Assembly: GCF_003253545.1 (NCBI RefSeq)
Contig: NZ_QKYV01000001.1
Location: 516,574 to 580,573 of the forward strand
Direction of reading: 5' to 3'
Length of the DNA: 64,000 nucleotides
DNA from: Mesonia algae
Lineage (GTDB): Bacteria; Bacteroidota; Bacteroidia; Flavobacteriales; Flavobacteriaceae
The position numbers and the translations under genes are program-made. The notes under the pieces are model-generated. The model had not been told where the DNA came from. It did no database searches and saw only the letters and a list, made by a program, of their open reading frames with translations. Numbering within the stretch: the first letter of the stretch is position 1; every line of letters begins with the position of its first letter. This document shows, in pieces, positions 18,429 through 26,449 of this stretch.

Positions 18429-19337
18429 TTAATCTTGAACAATAATATCTTTTGGATCTTTTCTATTAAATTCTGGCTGAATATTTATATGATTAATATT
18501 AAATTCATCATTCGCCACTTTCTCAATTTTTGTGAGCACCTCATCAAATTCCGATAAGGAAATATTTTCATAAAATTCTACATGAGCTTCTAAGTGAACT
18601 TCTAATTCATTAAGCTGCCATATATGTATATGATGTATATTTTTTACTTCTTTAATTTTACATACCGTTTCTACAATATCTTTAATGACAATATCGTGGG
18701 GTGTAAAAAGCATTAATACATTAAATGAAGATTTTAAAAGGTCATAACCTACAACAATGAGGTAAATTGCAATTCCTGCAGTTAATACGCTATCTACCCA
18801 ATAAAGTTGATAGTATTTCATTAACAAACCACCTATCAAAACCGCTACAGATGCTAACATATCGGTAAATAAATGTAGGTATGCAGAACGCATATTCATA
18901 TTGGTTTTACTATCAGCTTTCATGAGTAAAACACTAAATCCGTTTCCTATAATAGCTAAAACTGCTAACCAAATTACTAAGGTAGAATCTATAGTTTGCG
19001 GATTTAAAAAACGGTGTACTGCTTCTTTAATTAACAAAACAGCAATTACTATTAAAGATGCTGCATTGATGAAAGCTGCAATAATTTCGGCTCTTTTGTA
19101 GCCAAATGTTTTACTCACAGATGCTTCTTTAGAAGATAGTTTATTGGCTATAAAACTGATGATTAAAGAAAGGACATCACTAAAATTATGAAGCGCATCT
19201 GAAAGTAGAGATAAACTACCACTTATGAGCCCACCTACAACTTGCGCAGCAGTTATAACGATATTCAAAAGAATGGATATCATTAAATTTCTCCCTTTTA
19301 CAGGAGCGTGGGAGTGTTGATGGTTATGCGTACTCAA
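18429..19337 (-). CDS. cation diffusion facilitator family metal efflux transporter
   Basis: The protein has 302 residues, with a His-rich N-terminus (STHNHQHSHA), six predicted membrane segments and the CDF site motifs SLLSDALHNFSDVLSL (helix 2) and HLFTDMLASVAVLIGG (helix 5). A C-terminal cytosolic domain has HHIHIWQLNELEVHLEAHV. CDF proteins export Zn2+, Co2+ or similar ions in exchange for protons, and the HxxxD pairs in helices 2 and 5 fit a zinc-type site. The start is TTG at 19337, five bases after the rpiB stop; no in-frame ATG precedes it. It is the middle gene of the rpiB-CDF-GNAT operon. Confidence 0.92.
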   Translation of the reverse strand: MSTHNHQHSHAPVKGRNLMISILLNIVITAAQVVGGLISGSLSLLSDALHNFSDVLSLIISFIANKLSSKEASVSKTFGYKRAEIIAAFINAASLIVIAVLLIKEAVHRFLNPQTIDSTLVIWLAVLAIIGNGFSVLLMKADSKTNMNMRSAYLHLFTDMLASVAVLIGGLLMKYYQLYWVDSVLTAGIAIYLIVVGYDLLKSSFNVLMLFTPHDIVIKDIVETVCKIKEVKNIHHIHIWQLNELEVHLEAHVEFYENISLSEFDEVLTKIEKVANDEFNINHINIQPEFNRKDPKDIIVQD

Positions 19338-19342
19338 AATAA

Positions 19343-19774
19343 TTAGCTACAAGCTATTTTTTCTACTCTTCTTTCATGTCTTCCACCTTCAAATTCAGTT
19401 TCTAAGAATATTTTTACCATATCTAAAGCTTGATGAACAGATGTAAATCTTGCCGGAATACTTAAAATATTGGCATTGTTATGTTCTCTAGCAAGCTGTG
19501 TAATTTCGGCAGTCCAACACAAAGCACATCTCACTTTTTGATGTTTATTAGCGGTCATTGAAGCACCATTACCGCTCCCACAAATAATAATACCAAAATC
19601 TACTTTACCATTTTCTACATCATTTGCTACAGGATGCACAAAATCTGGATAATCTACACTATCATTAGTATTTGTACCATGGTTAATAACCTGGATTTGC
19701 TTACTTTCTAAATAAGAAATAATTTCATTCTTATATATTGTACCTGCGTGATCGTTACCTATAGAAATTGTCAT
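19343..19774 (-). CDS. rpiB: ribose-5-phosphate isomerase B
   Basis: The protein has 143 residues, the normal RpiB length. GNDHAGTIYKNEI opens the Rossmann-like fold, ICGSGNGASMTANKH carries the active-site CGSGxG loop, and REHNNANILSIPARF is the family's third signature. The enzyme interconverts ribose 5-phosphate and ribulose 5-phosphate in the pentose phosphate pathway, in the cytosol. It leads a minus-strand operon with a metal efflux gene and an acetyltransferase. A perfect -7 promoter element is 24-31 bases upstream of the start. Confidence 0.95.
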   Translation of the reverse strand: MTISIGNDHAGTIYKNEIISYLESKQIQVINHGTNTNDSVDYPDFVHPVANDVENGKVDFGIIICGSGNGASMTANKHQKVRCALCWTAEITQLAREHNNANILSIPARFTSVHQALDMVKIFLETEFEGGRHERRVEKIACS

Positions 19775-19797
19775 GAGCTTATAATTTTTAGTTGTTA

Positions 19798-19805
19798 CAA
19801 AGGTA
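19798..19805 (-). promoter_or_regulatory. rpiB operon -7 promoter element
   Basis: TACCTTTG on the minus strand matches TAnnTTTG exactly, 24 bases before the rpiB ATG. No clear TTG is seen at the expected upstream distance. Confidence 0.45.
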
Positions 19806-20411
19806 AAATAAAGGATAAAACCATTCGATTTTTAGAGATGTTAATTGAGAAACTTATAAGCTTGAAGGTGAACCCTCTACTATTAACTATAAATTGTGAA
19901 TAAGTGTAGGTTACTTTTTACAAGTATAATTTGCTTTTAAAATTTATTTTTCCATACAGCGTAGGTGATCAATAATCCTAGTTAACTTGTTATTATTTTA
20001 AAAAAACTTATCAGCATTAAAAACACACTTATCAACAAGAAAATTTTAAACTTTAAATTAACTATTCAGTATTAACTTCCTTGTTAACCATTGTTAATAA
20101 CTAAAAATAATTCAATAGATTTCAAGGAGTTATAATTAACAATTAATTAAGAAGCCTGTTTAGAAGATTTAAAAACAGATAAAACCTAATTAATAGAAGT
20201 ATTTTTCTACCGCTATAAACACGCTATTATAATCATTATTTATTTTTTAAAATTTATAAAAGAAAAAAGATAATTATATATAATGTTCATAACATCTAAG
20301 ATAAATTACTTTTAAATATACTTAGTAGTTTAATCTTGATTTAGATTTTTAAAATACTTTTATATTCAAAAAAAAATTGAAAGATTTTAAATTAAAAAAA
20401 GTAGCTAAAAA
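19806..20411. other. AT-rich non-coding region with DnaA-box-like sequences; weak replication-origin candidate
   Basis: About 600 bases carry no supported gene. The region is rich in A and T runs and has one exact match to the loose DnaA box TTWTNCACA (minus strand, 19895-19903). Two near matches, TTATCAGCA (20008-20016) and TTATCAACA (20029-20037), are 21 bases apart, two helical turns. TGTTAACCA and TGTTAATAA are seen near 20085-20100. To the right, genes are mostly plus strand. Two parS sites lie 17-19 kb away and rnpA about 8 kb away. This fits an origin but does not prove one, because such sequences arise easily in AT-rich DNA. Confidence 0.25.
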
Positions 20412-20555
20412 TTATCTGTAGGTAGAAGTAGTCTCCACTTGGTGACTATTGGTAGGGTTTGTGTCTAAGGCAATATTTATGTATAAGGCTATAAAGAAGA
20501 AGCCTAATATAAAAATCACTATAAAAAAAAGAAGTAATTTTTTAGAATTATACAT
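20412..20555 (-). CDS. 47-residue single-pass membrane protein, hypothetical
   Basis: An ATG at 20555-20553 opens 47 codons ending in TAA. The product starts MYNSKKLLLFFIVIF, forms one strongly hydrophobic helix (about 7-29) preceded by two lysines, and ends in a polar tail of about 18 residues rich in Thr and Ser. The positive residues before the helix place the tail outside. It is the only plausible reading frame in the roughly 980-base gap between rpiB and rnr, and its G+C content is visibly higher than that of the DNA around it, which favours a real gene. I recognise no family. Confidence 0.5.
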   Translation of the reverse strand: MYNSKKLLLFFIVIFILGFFFIALYINIALDTNPTNSHQVETTSTYR

Positions 20556-20755
20556 AATATAAGATGCTAAATAATAGCTTGTTGATTAGATCATATAAAG
20601 ATATAAAAATTTTAAGTTTATTTTAACATATAACATTTAAATAATCGTAAATTAAATTTTAAGTCTTGTTGTAAATAGATTCTTAACAAAACATTAAACA
20701 GATATTTCTTTCAACTAAATTAATAACTGTAATTTTAGACCAGATAAACGATTAA

Positions 20756-22954
20756 ATGACAAAAAGAAAAAAGAAAGCGGGAGGTAAAAAAATTAATAAC
20801 CTCTCCAAAAGTATACTTACCATATTGAGAAAAAATAGTTCTCAAGTATTTAACTATAAGCAAATTGCTGCAAAACTGGATGTTGATGATGCAAATAGCA
20901 GAAATCAAATTATAAAAGCTTTAGCAGAATTAGCTATAAAAAAACAAATTAGCGAAGTTGATAGAGGGAAATTTCAAATTAACGGTAGTACCGATTATTT
21001 TGAAGGTAAACTCGATATGACCACTCGAAAAGACGGATATGTAATTGTAGATGAATTAGAAGAAGATGTTTACATTCCACATAAAAGTTTAAATAAAGCT
21101 TTAGACGGTGATATTGTAAAAATTTATGTTTACCGCAGGAGAAGAAATAGAAAAAATGAAGGAGAAGTTGTAGAAATTATAAAACGTAGTAAAACTCAAT
21201 TTGTAGGAAAACTTCAATTAAATGAAAATTTTGGATTTGTAGAAATGCAAAACCCAAAAATGTATACCGATATCTTTATTCCTAAAGATGAGATGGATAA
21301 AGCCCAAAACGGAATGGTAGTTTTGGTCGAATTGAAAGATTGGCCAGAAAAAGCAGATTCTCCTATTGGTAAAATTATTGAAGTTCTTGGGGAAGCAGGA
21401 AGTCACGAAACCGAGATGCAGTCTATTTTGGCAGAAAATGGCTTACCGAGAGAATTCCCTAAAGAAATAGAAGATTTCGCAAATAAAATCGATACTTCAA
21501 TTCAGGAAATTGAAATTAAAAAGCGTCGGGATATGCGGGAGACTTTAACGTTTACTATAGATCCTAAAGATGCAAAAGATTTTGACGATGCCTTAAGCTT
21601 CCAACCTTTAGACAATGGAAATTATGAAGTGGGTATTCACATTGCCGATGTTTCTCATTATCTACAACCTGGGACCATCTTAGACGATGAAGCTTACGAT
21701 CGTGCAACTTCAATATATTTGGTAGATAGGGTAGTACCTATGTTACCAGAAGTTTTATCAAACAATGCATGTTCTTTAAGACCGCACGAAGAGAAATATA
21801 CTTTTTCTGCAGTTTTTGAAATTGACAAAAAAGCGAATGTGGTAGACCAGTGGTTTGGAAGAACGGTAACCTATAGTGATGCTCGTTTTGCTTATGAAGA
21901 AGCACAACATATTATAGAAACTCAGTCGGGGGATATTCCGGCAAATATTTCTATACAAGATGCTGCTTACACTACCAAACAGCCTATTGTAGATGCTATT
22001 TTAACTTTAGACAGTCTTGCTAAAAAGATGCGATCTTTAAGAATGAAAAATGGCGCAATCTCTTTTGATAAGGTAGAAGTAAAATTTAATCTAGACGAAC
22101 AAAACGACCCTATTGGAGTTTACTTTAAAACTGCCAAAGATGCCAATAAGTTGATTGAAGAATTTATGTTGTTGGCCAATAAAAAAGTATCGGAATTTAT
22201 CGGGAAACAAAATCCGAAGAAAACATTTGTCTATAGATGTCATGATGAGCCCAACGACGATAAATTAGCTGCTTTAGAAACCCTTGTAGGTAAATTTGGC
22301 CATAAGCTTAATCTAAAAGATAAAAAGTCTATTTCTAGCTCTTTAAATAGTTTATTAAAGAACGTAGAAGGCAAAAAAGAACAAAACCTGGTAGATACGC
22401 TTACGATTCGTACCATGAGTAAAGCCTATTACAGTACTCAAAATATAGGTCATTACGGGTTAGCGTTCGATTATTATTCGCACTTTACATCGCCTATTAG
22501 ACGTTATCCAGATGTGATGGTTCATCGTTTATTGCAGCGTTATTTAGAAGAAAAACCTTCGGCAGATCAAGAAGCGTATGAAGAAAAATCTGCTCACTGT
22601 AGCGATATGGAAAATTTTGCTACAAGTGCAGAACGAGATTCTATTAAATACATGCAAGTAAAATTCATGAAAGATCATGAAAACGAACAATTTTTGGGTG
22701 TAATTTCTGGCGTAACCGAATGGGGTATTTATGTTGAAATAGAACAAAATAAATGCGAAGGAATGGTGAAATTAAGAGATATTAAAGAAGACCATTTCGA
22801 TTTTGACAAAGAAAACTATGCTATAGAAGGTCGTAATACAGGAAAAACCTACCAACTAGGAGATGAGGTTTATGTGACTGTAAAAAATGCCGATTTGGTA
22901 AAACGACAATTAGATTTTAATTTGGTTGGAAGCAAAGCAGAAGTAGAAATGTAA
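20756..22954 (+). CDS. rnr: ribonuclease R
   Basis: The protein has 732 residues: an N-terminal helix-turn-helix-like region (about 15-75), cold-shock/OB domains (about 80-220), the RNB catalytic domain with TIDPKDAKDFDDALSF (the Asp cluster that binds Mg2+) and HYGLAFDYYSHFTSPIRRYPDV, and a C-terminal S1 domain (about 640-720, FLGVISGVTEWGIYVEIE). It degrades structured RNA processively from the 3' end. The upstream gap of about 200 bases to the small membrane gene has a weak promoter-like TAATTTTA. A short stem-loop follows the stop. It appears to be monocistronic. Confidence 0.97.
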   Translation: MTKRKKKAGGKKINNLSKSILTILRKNSSQVFNYKQIAAKLDVDDANSRNQIIKALAELAIKKQISEVDRGKFQINGSTDYFEGKLDMTTRKDGYVIVDELEEDVYIPHKSLNKALDGDIVKIYVYRRRRNRKNEGEVVEIIKRSKTQFVGKLQLNENFGFVEMQNPKMYTDIFIPKDEMDKAQNGMVVLVELKDWPEKADSPIGKIIEVLGEAGSHETEMQSILAENGLPREFPKEIEDFANKIDTSIQEIEIKKRRDMRETLTFTIDPKDAKDFDDALSFQPLDNGNYEVGIHIADVSHYLQPGTILDDEAYDRATSIYLVDRVVPMLPEVLSNNACSLRPHEEKYTFSAVFEIDKKANVVDQWFGRTVTYSDARFAYEEAQHIIETQSGDIPANISIQDAAYTTKQPIVDAILTLDSLAKKMRSLRMKNGAISFDKVEVKFNLDEQNDPIGVYFKTAKDANKLIEEFMLLANKKVSEFIGKQNPKKTFVYRCHDEPNDDKLAALETLVGKFGHKLNLKDKKSISSSLNSLLKNVEGKKEQNLVDTLTIRTMSKAYYSTQNIGHYGLAFDYYSHFTSPIRRYPDVMVHRLLQRYLEEKPSADQEAYEEKSAHCSDMENFATSAERDSIKYMQVKFMKDHENEQFLGVISGVTEWGIYVEIEQNKCEGMVKLRDIKEDHFDFDKENYAIEGRNTGKTYQLGDEVYVTVKNADLVKRQLDFNLVGSKAEVEM

Positions 22955-22964
22955 TTAGGGCGTT

Positions 22965-22982
22965 CAGCTTTTAGCAAAGCTG
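22965..22982 (+). terminator. possible weak terminator after rnr
   Basis: CAGCTTT and AAAGCTG are perfect seven-base arms around a four-base loop, 10 bases after the rnr stop. There is no strong T-run afterwards, so termination is uncertain. Confidence 0.35.
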
Positions 22983-23121
22983 CCGGTTGTACACTATAAC
23001 TTTTTATGATGATTAGATAGAATAGAACTTATTTAATAATAGGTTCTGTTCTTATTATCAATTACTTATCGAAATTTAAAAAAGGTTGCCGTTTCCATCC
23101 CTAACGCAAAAAGACAAAAAG

Positions 23122-23793
23122 ATGAAAAATATTTTAGTATTCGTAATGGTAGCGATTTCCGCGTTAAGCGTAAAAGCACAAGAAGAAATATTAATTGGCA
23201 AAGATTTTCAAGAAATTAAAATTTTTGATAAAATAGAAGCTGTTTTAATCGCTTCTTCAGAAAATAAAATTATCGCTACGGGTTTCGATAAAGACGAAAT
23301 TAAAGCCGAAGTTAATGAGGGTGTTCTTCATATTAAACTGTCGTTAAGTAACATTTGGAGTGAGAACGATACGCAGGTAAAAGTCTATTACAAATCTATT
23401 CATACCGTAGATGTAAATGAAGGCGCTTTCGCGGAATTAAAAGAGTTTAATGATAATAGGTTAATTCTAAGAGCACAAGAAGGAGGGAGAATTTATGCCA
23501 CAGCAAATGTAAAAGAATTAGAAGTGAAAGCTGTTACTGGCGGTGTTATCGAAACCAATGGGACGGTAGATTCTCAATTAGTAGAAATAAGAACTGGAGG
23601 CCAATATGAAGGTCAAGAAATGAAGTCTAAAAATACCGAAGCCAATATTAAGGCAGGCGGAAATGCAGAGGTTTTTGTAACCGATTATTGTAAAGCAAAA
23701 GTAACTGCTGGGGGAAGTGTAGACGTGTATGGAGACCCTAAGAAATTGGATAAAAAGACCAGTTTAGGCGGAAAAATTAAAAAACGATCTTAG
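23122..23793 (+). CDS. secreted head-GIN domain (DUF2807) protein
   Basis: The product has about 223 residues from the ATG at 23122 (MKNILVFVMVAISALSVKAQ, a signal peptide cut after Ala). The mature part is a beta-helix-like repeat with alternating short strands: VKVYYKSIHTVDVNEGAFAEL, then LEVKAVTGGVIETNGTVDSQ, then GGNAEVFVTDYCKAKVTAGGSVDVYGDPK. This matches the putative auto-transporter adhesin head GIN domain found widely in Bacteroidota. The function is unknown, and a periplasmic or surface location is inferred. The open frame extends 12 codons upstream but without a signal-like start. GAFAE is written by one of the interspersed palindromes (23425-23437). Confidence 0.85.
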   Translation: MKNILVFVMVAISALSVKAQEEILIGKDFQEIKIFDKIEAVLIASSENKIIATGFDKDEIKAEVNEGVLHIKLSLSNIWSENDTQVKVYYKSIHTVDVNEGAFAELKEFNDNRLILRAQEGGRIYATANVKELEVKAVTGGVIETNGTVDSQLVEIRTGGQYEGQEMKSKNTEANIKAGGNAEVFVTDYCKAKVTAGGSVDVYGDPKKLDKKTSLGGKIKKRS

Positions 23794-23807
23794 TGATTTC
23801 TATTTGC

Positions 23808-23815
23808 TATCTTTG
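23808..23815 (+). promoter_or_regulatory. lysE-family gene -7 promoter element
   Basis: TATCTTTG matches TAnnTTTG exactly and lies 18 bases before the ATG at 23834. The -33 region shows no clear TTG. Confidence 0.45.
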
Positions 23816-23833
23816 TTTATAGAATAAATTTTT

Positions 23834-24520
23834 ATGCTTCAGGATATATTTGCAGCGATTCCTCTAGGTTTTTTTTTAGCATTCCTATTAGGTCCTGTAT
23901 TCTTTGTTTTATTAGAAACAGCGGCTATTAAAGGCTTTAGAGCTGCTATATCATTTGATATAGGTGTTCTTTTAGCCGATATTGTTTTTCTTTCTATCGC
24001 TTATTTTAGTACCAGTAAATTATTACAAAGTATAAAAGACGATCCTGCGCTATTTATTTTTGGAGGAGCTGTTCTAGCTACTTATGGTACGATTACTTAC
24101 GTCAAAGAAAAGAAAGCTATACCGCATCCCGATGATGCAGAAGTGAGAAAACTAAAAAAGAGTGATGTTTTAGGCTTAATGGTTAAAGGCTTTTTACTCA
24201 ACTTTGTAAATATTGGTGTATTGGGTTTTTGGCTAGGATTAATCATCGTATTTGGTCCGCAATTAGATATGGATGCCGATAGGTTATTGGTATTTTTTAG
24301 TAGCGTGCTTATCACCTATTTTGTGATAGATATTTTTAAAATTCTTTTAGCAAAAAAGCTTAATCATAAACTTACTCCTAAAAGAATTTACGTTTTTAAG
24401 AAAGCAATAAGTGTACTTATTATTGTCTTTGGAGTTATTTTAATTAGTAGAGGTCTATTTCCTAATGAATTAGATAAATTAGAAAATAAAGTAGAAGAAA
24501 TAATGCCAGAAAATTCTTAG
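23834..24520 (+). CDS. LysE family translocator
   Basis: The protein has 228 residues with about six hydrophobic segments. It starts with IPLGFFLAFLLGPVFFVLLETAAIKGFRAAISFDIGVLLADIVFL, the LysE/RhtB signature (GPVFFxLxxxxxxxGxxAAxxxxxGxxxxD). Later KGFLLNFVNIGVLGFWLGLI is the second conserved region. Family members export amino acids or similar small molecules across the inner membrane, and the substrate is not readable here. It has its own -7 promoter element. The following HEPN-like gene starts two bases after its stop, so the two are transcribed together. Confidence 0.88.
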   Translation: MLQDIFAAIPLGFFLAFLLGPVFFVLLETAAIKGFRAAISFDIGVLLADIVFLSIAYFSTSKLLQSIKDDPALFIFGGAVLATYGTITYVKEKKAIPHPDDAEVRKLKKSDVLGLMVKGFLLNFVNIGVLGFWLGLIIVFGPQLDMDADRLLVFFSSVLITYFVIDIFKILLAKKLNHKLTPKRIYVFKKAISVLIIVFGVILISRGLFPNELDKLENKVEEIMPENS

Positions 24521-24522
24521 AA

Positions 24523-25086
24523 ATGATTAAATCTCCTTTAATTGCTCTATCCCATAGATATTTTAATTTAGTATCTAATTGTTTGAACGAATTAATTTTA
24601 AGTGGCAATAAAACTAATATTATATCTCGCCTAGAGGATAATATAGATTTTGACGAGGCAACAAAATGGAGTGATATTAGAATAATTGAACCAATTCTAT
24701 TTAATTTTTATCACGGAATAGAATTAATGCTAAAAGGTATTCTCAAATTGTACGGTATCGAATTTGGAAAAAATCATAATATTGAAACATTATATAAAAA
24801 TGTACATGATTTATTAATTGATAATAAGAAAACAAAACCAATATTAGAAATATTGGGTAAGTATACTTCTCGAGATAATAGTGACAATTTATTTAATGGA
24901 TTTTTTAAATTAAATGACATTTCTCCTAAAAAATACTATATCGCTTTACGATATCCATATTTAAATAATGAATTTAAATTGTTTAATTATAAGTGTTTAC
25001 GATATATGGAAAATACAGATAAAAATTTTTCAGAAGAAATTATTTCAGATATAAAATTGCTAAAAAATAATCTAGTAAATCTATAA
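24523..25086 (+). CDS. HEPN-like alpha-helical protein, hypothetical
   Basis: The protein has 187 residues and is mostly helical. The central stretch EPILFNFYHGIELMLKGILKLYG, followed by GKNHNIETLYKNVHDLL, resembles HEPN-fold proteins in which a helix with a conserved E-L-x-L-K-x-L faces a GxxH-N/D-I/L segment. The end holds YIALRYPYLNNEF, also seen in such proteins. I cannot identify the RNase motif (R-x4-6-H) with confidence. The codon composition is more AT-rich than its neighbours. It sits between a LysE gene and a tRNA-Cys, overlapping nothing, and ends at a strong terminator. A defence or toxin role is only a possibility. Confidence 0.6.
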   Translation: MIKSPLIALSHRYFNLVSNCLNELILSGNKTNIISRLEDNIDFDEATKWSDIRIIEPILFNFYHGIELMLKGILKLYGIEFGKNHNIETLYKNVHDLLIDNKKTKPILEILGKYTSRDNSDNLFNGFFKLNDISPKKYYIALRYPYLNNEFKLFNYKCLRYMENTDKNFSEEIISDIKLLKNNLVNL

Positions 25087-25118
25087 AAAAAGCCCTTGAA
25101 ATTTCAAGGGCTTTTTTT
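25085..25118. terminator. bidirectional terminator between the HEPN-like gene and tRNA-Cys
   Basis: A perfect 34-base inverted repeat has an A-run, GCCCTTG, an AAATTT centre, CAAGGGC and a T-run. It ends both the plus-strand gene and the minus-strand tRNA. Confidence 0.88.
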
Positions 25119-25120
25119 TG

Positions 25121-25191
25121 AGGTGTCGAGCGGATTCGAACCGCTGTAGATGGTGTTGCAGACCACTGCCTAGCCACTCGGCCACGACACC
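25121..25191 (-). tRNA. tRNA-Cys (anticodon GCA)
   Basis: The 71-base cloverleaf is read on the minus strand. The acceptor arms GGTGTCG and CGACACC pair fully, with U as the discriminator base as expected for Cys. The D-arm is GGCCGAGTGGC-like. The anticodon stem GTGGT/ACCAT encloses CTGCAAC with anticodon GCA. The T-arm is GCGGTTCGAATCCGC. The CCA end is not encoded; the next bases are CAA. Confidence 0.95.
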
Positions 25192-25242
25192 TTATTTGTA
25201 TAAGGACTGCAAATGTAATCATTTTTATGAAAAAGAAACAAA

Positions 25243-25599
25243 TTATCTTTCTTTAGATAAAATAATCGTTACTTTTTCTACATCTCCGCCTAAAGGAGGA
25301 TTAATTTTAGACACTTCTACTTCGGCAAAAGTAATTAAATTGTCATCCCTAAATATACGATCTAATATACGCTGGGCAACATGTTCTAAAAGTTTAGAAC
25401 GTATGGCCATTTCTTCTTTCACCACTTTATTAAGATACACATAATCAACAGTATCTTCTAGTTGATCGCTTTCCGCGGAAGCTTTTAAACTGGCTTGTAT
25501 AGTTAAATTAACACTGTATTCACTTCCTATTTTTCCCTCTTCATCAAGGCATCCATGGTTAGTAAATACACGTATGTTTTGAAGTTTTATTTTTCCCAT
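25243..25599 (-). CDS. folB: dihydroneopterin aldolase
   Basis: The protein has 118 residues, the normal FolB length. IKLQNIRVFTNHGCLDEEGKIGSEYSVNL holds the conserved G-x-x-x-x-E segment, DTVDYVYLNKVV the substrate-binding part, and KINPPLGGDVEKVTIIL the C-terminal signature with PP. The enzyme cleaves dihydroneopterin to 6-hydroxymethyl-dihydropterin and glycolaldehyde in folate synthesis. It has a perfect -7 element just upstream. KASAE is encoded by a CTTCCG/CGGAAG palindrome at 25468-25482. Confidence 0.93.
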   Translation of the reverse strand: MGKIKLQNIRVFTNHGCLDEEGKIGSEYSVNLTIQASLKASAESDQLEDTVDYVYLNKVVKEEMAIRSKLLEHVAQRILDRIFRDDNLITFAEVEVSKINPPLGGDVEKVTIILSKER

Positions 25600-25620
25600 T
25601 TTATTTTAAAATAATTACGG

Positions 25621-25628
25621 CAAAGGTA
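25621..25628 (-). promoter_or_regulatory. folB -7 promoter element
   Basis: TACCTTTG on the minus strand, 22 bases before the folB start and within the short gap after the ZIP gene, matches TAnnTTTG exactly. Confidence 0.45.
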
Positions 25629-25635
25629 CTTGTTT

Positions 25636-26355
25636 TTAGGAACCTATTAATTTTTCTCCTACAATTCCTATTAAAAAACCAATGTTGGCACCAAATGCAG
25701 GCAGCCATTTATGTTCTAATTTGGCAGATGGAGCAATGTCTTCAAATATAAGATATAAAATTCCGCCACTAGCAAAAAGCATTAATCCTGAGGTTACTTG
25801 TGGCTGGTCTTGTAAAAAATAATAACCAATTAAAGCTCCCACAATTCCAGAAAAACTTAATAGTAATAGTATAATTAGTGATTTTTTACTTTCAAAACCA
25901 CTTTTTATTAAATCTTGGTAAGAGTTAAAAGATTCTGGTAAATTTTGTAATCCTATAAAAACGGCGAGTAAAGTTCCTGTTTGTGTATCGGTAGCAAAAA
26001 TAGCTCCTAGCGCAATAGCTTCAGGAACAAAATCCATAAGCATGGCAAGTAATTGACTTACTTTTCCACCTTTTTTTGATAAGTATCTGTCTAAAAATAA
26101 AAAAGTGCTAGAACCTAATAAAAACAAAATTACCATAGGAAAAAGAGAAAGTTCTTCCATTCCTTTAGGTACTAATACCAATGCTAAAGCAGAAAGAATA
26201 ATTCCGCCTCCAAAAGCGGTAATAAAATGATTAATTTCTATTTTGTAGGAATAGTTTTCAAATTTAGATAAAAAGATTTTTGCTAAAATTCCGCCAAGGA
26301 AAACTGTAATACCAGAAAGTCCAGAGAAAAGAATGATTTTAGTTATTTCATTCAT
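25636..26355 (-). CDS. ZIP family metal transporter
   Basis: The protein has 239 residues with about eight membrane segments. Helix 4 has MDFVPEAIALGA and helix 5 has GLQNLPESF, the paired metal-binding helices of the ZIP family (HxxPE-like; here Asp replaces the first His). The gene usually serves uptake of zinc or other divalent metals. It is monocistronic on the minus strand and divergent from glnS. It lacks the His-rich loop of many ZIP proteins. Confidence 0.85.
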   Translation of the reverse strand: MNEITKIILFSGLSGITVFLGGILAKIFLSKFENYSYKIEINHFITAFGGGIILSALALVLVPKGMEELSLFPMVILFLLGSSTFLFLDRYLSKKGGKVSQLLAMLMDFVPEAIALGAIFATDTQTGTLLAVFIGLQNLPESFNSYQDLIKSGFESKKSLIILLLLSFSGIVGALIGYYFLQDQPQVTSGLMLFASGGILYLIFEDIAPSAKLEHKWLPAFGANIGFLIGIVGEKLIGS

Positions 26356-26404
26356 AACCTATATTTTTTATTAAAATTACAATTCCTATTTAAACTATAA
26401 AGGC

Positions 26405-26430
26405 TTGTGAGGTAATTTTTGATAACTTTG
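26405..26430 (+). promoter_or_regulatory. glnS promoter
   Basis: TTG at 26405-26407 and TAACTTTG at 26423-26430 have a 15-base spacer, slightly short. The -7 box is an exact consensus match 19 bases before the ATG. Confidence 0.5.
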
Positions 26431-26449
26431 CGCATATTGAATTTTAGTT

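Noticed and set aside
25118-25444. Plus-strand frame of 108 codons over tRNA-Cys and folB
   Set aside because: It covers a clear tRNA and the antisense of folB.
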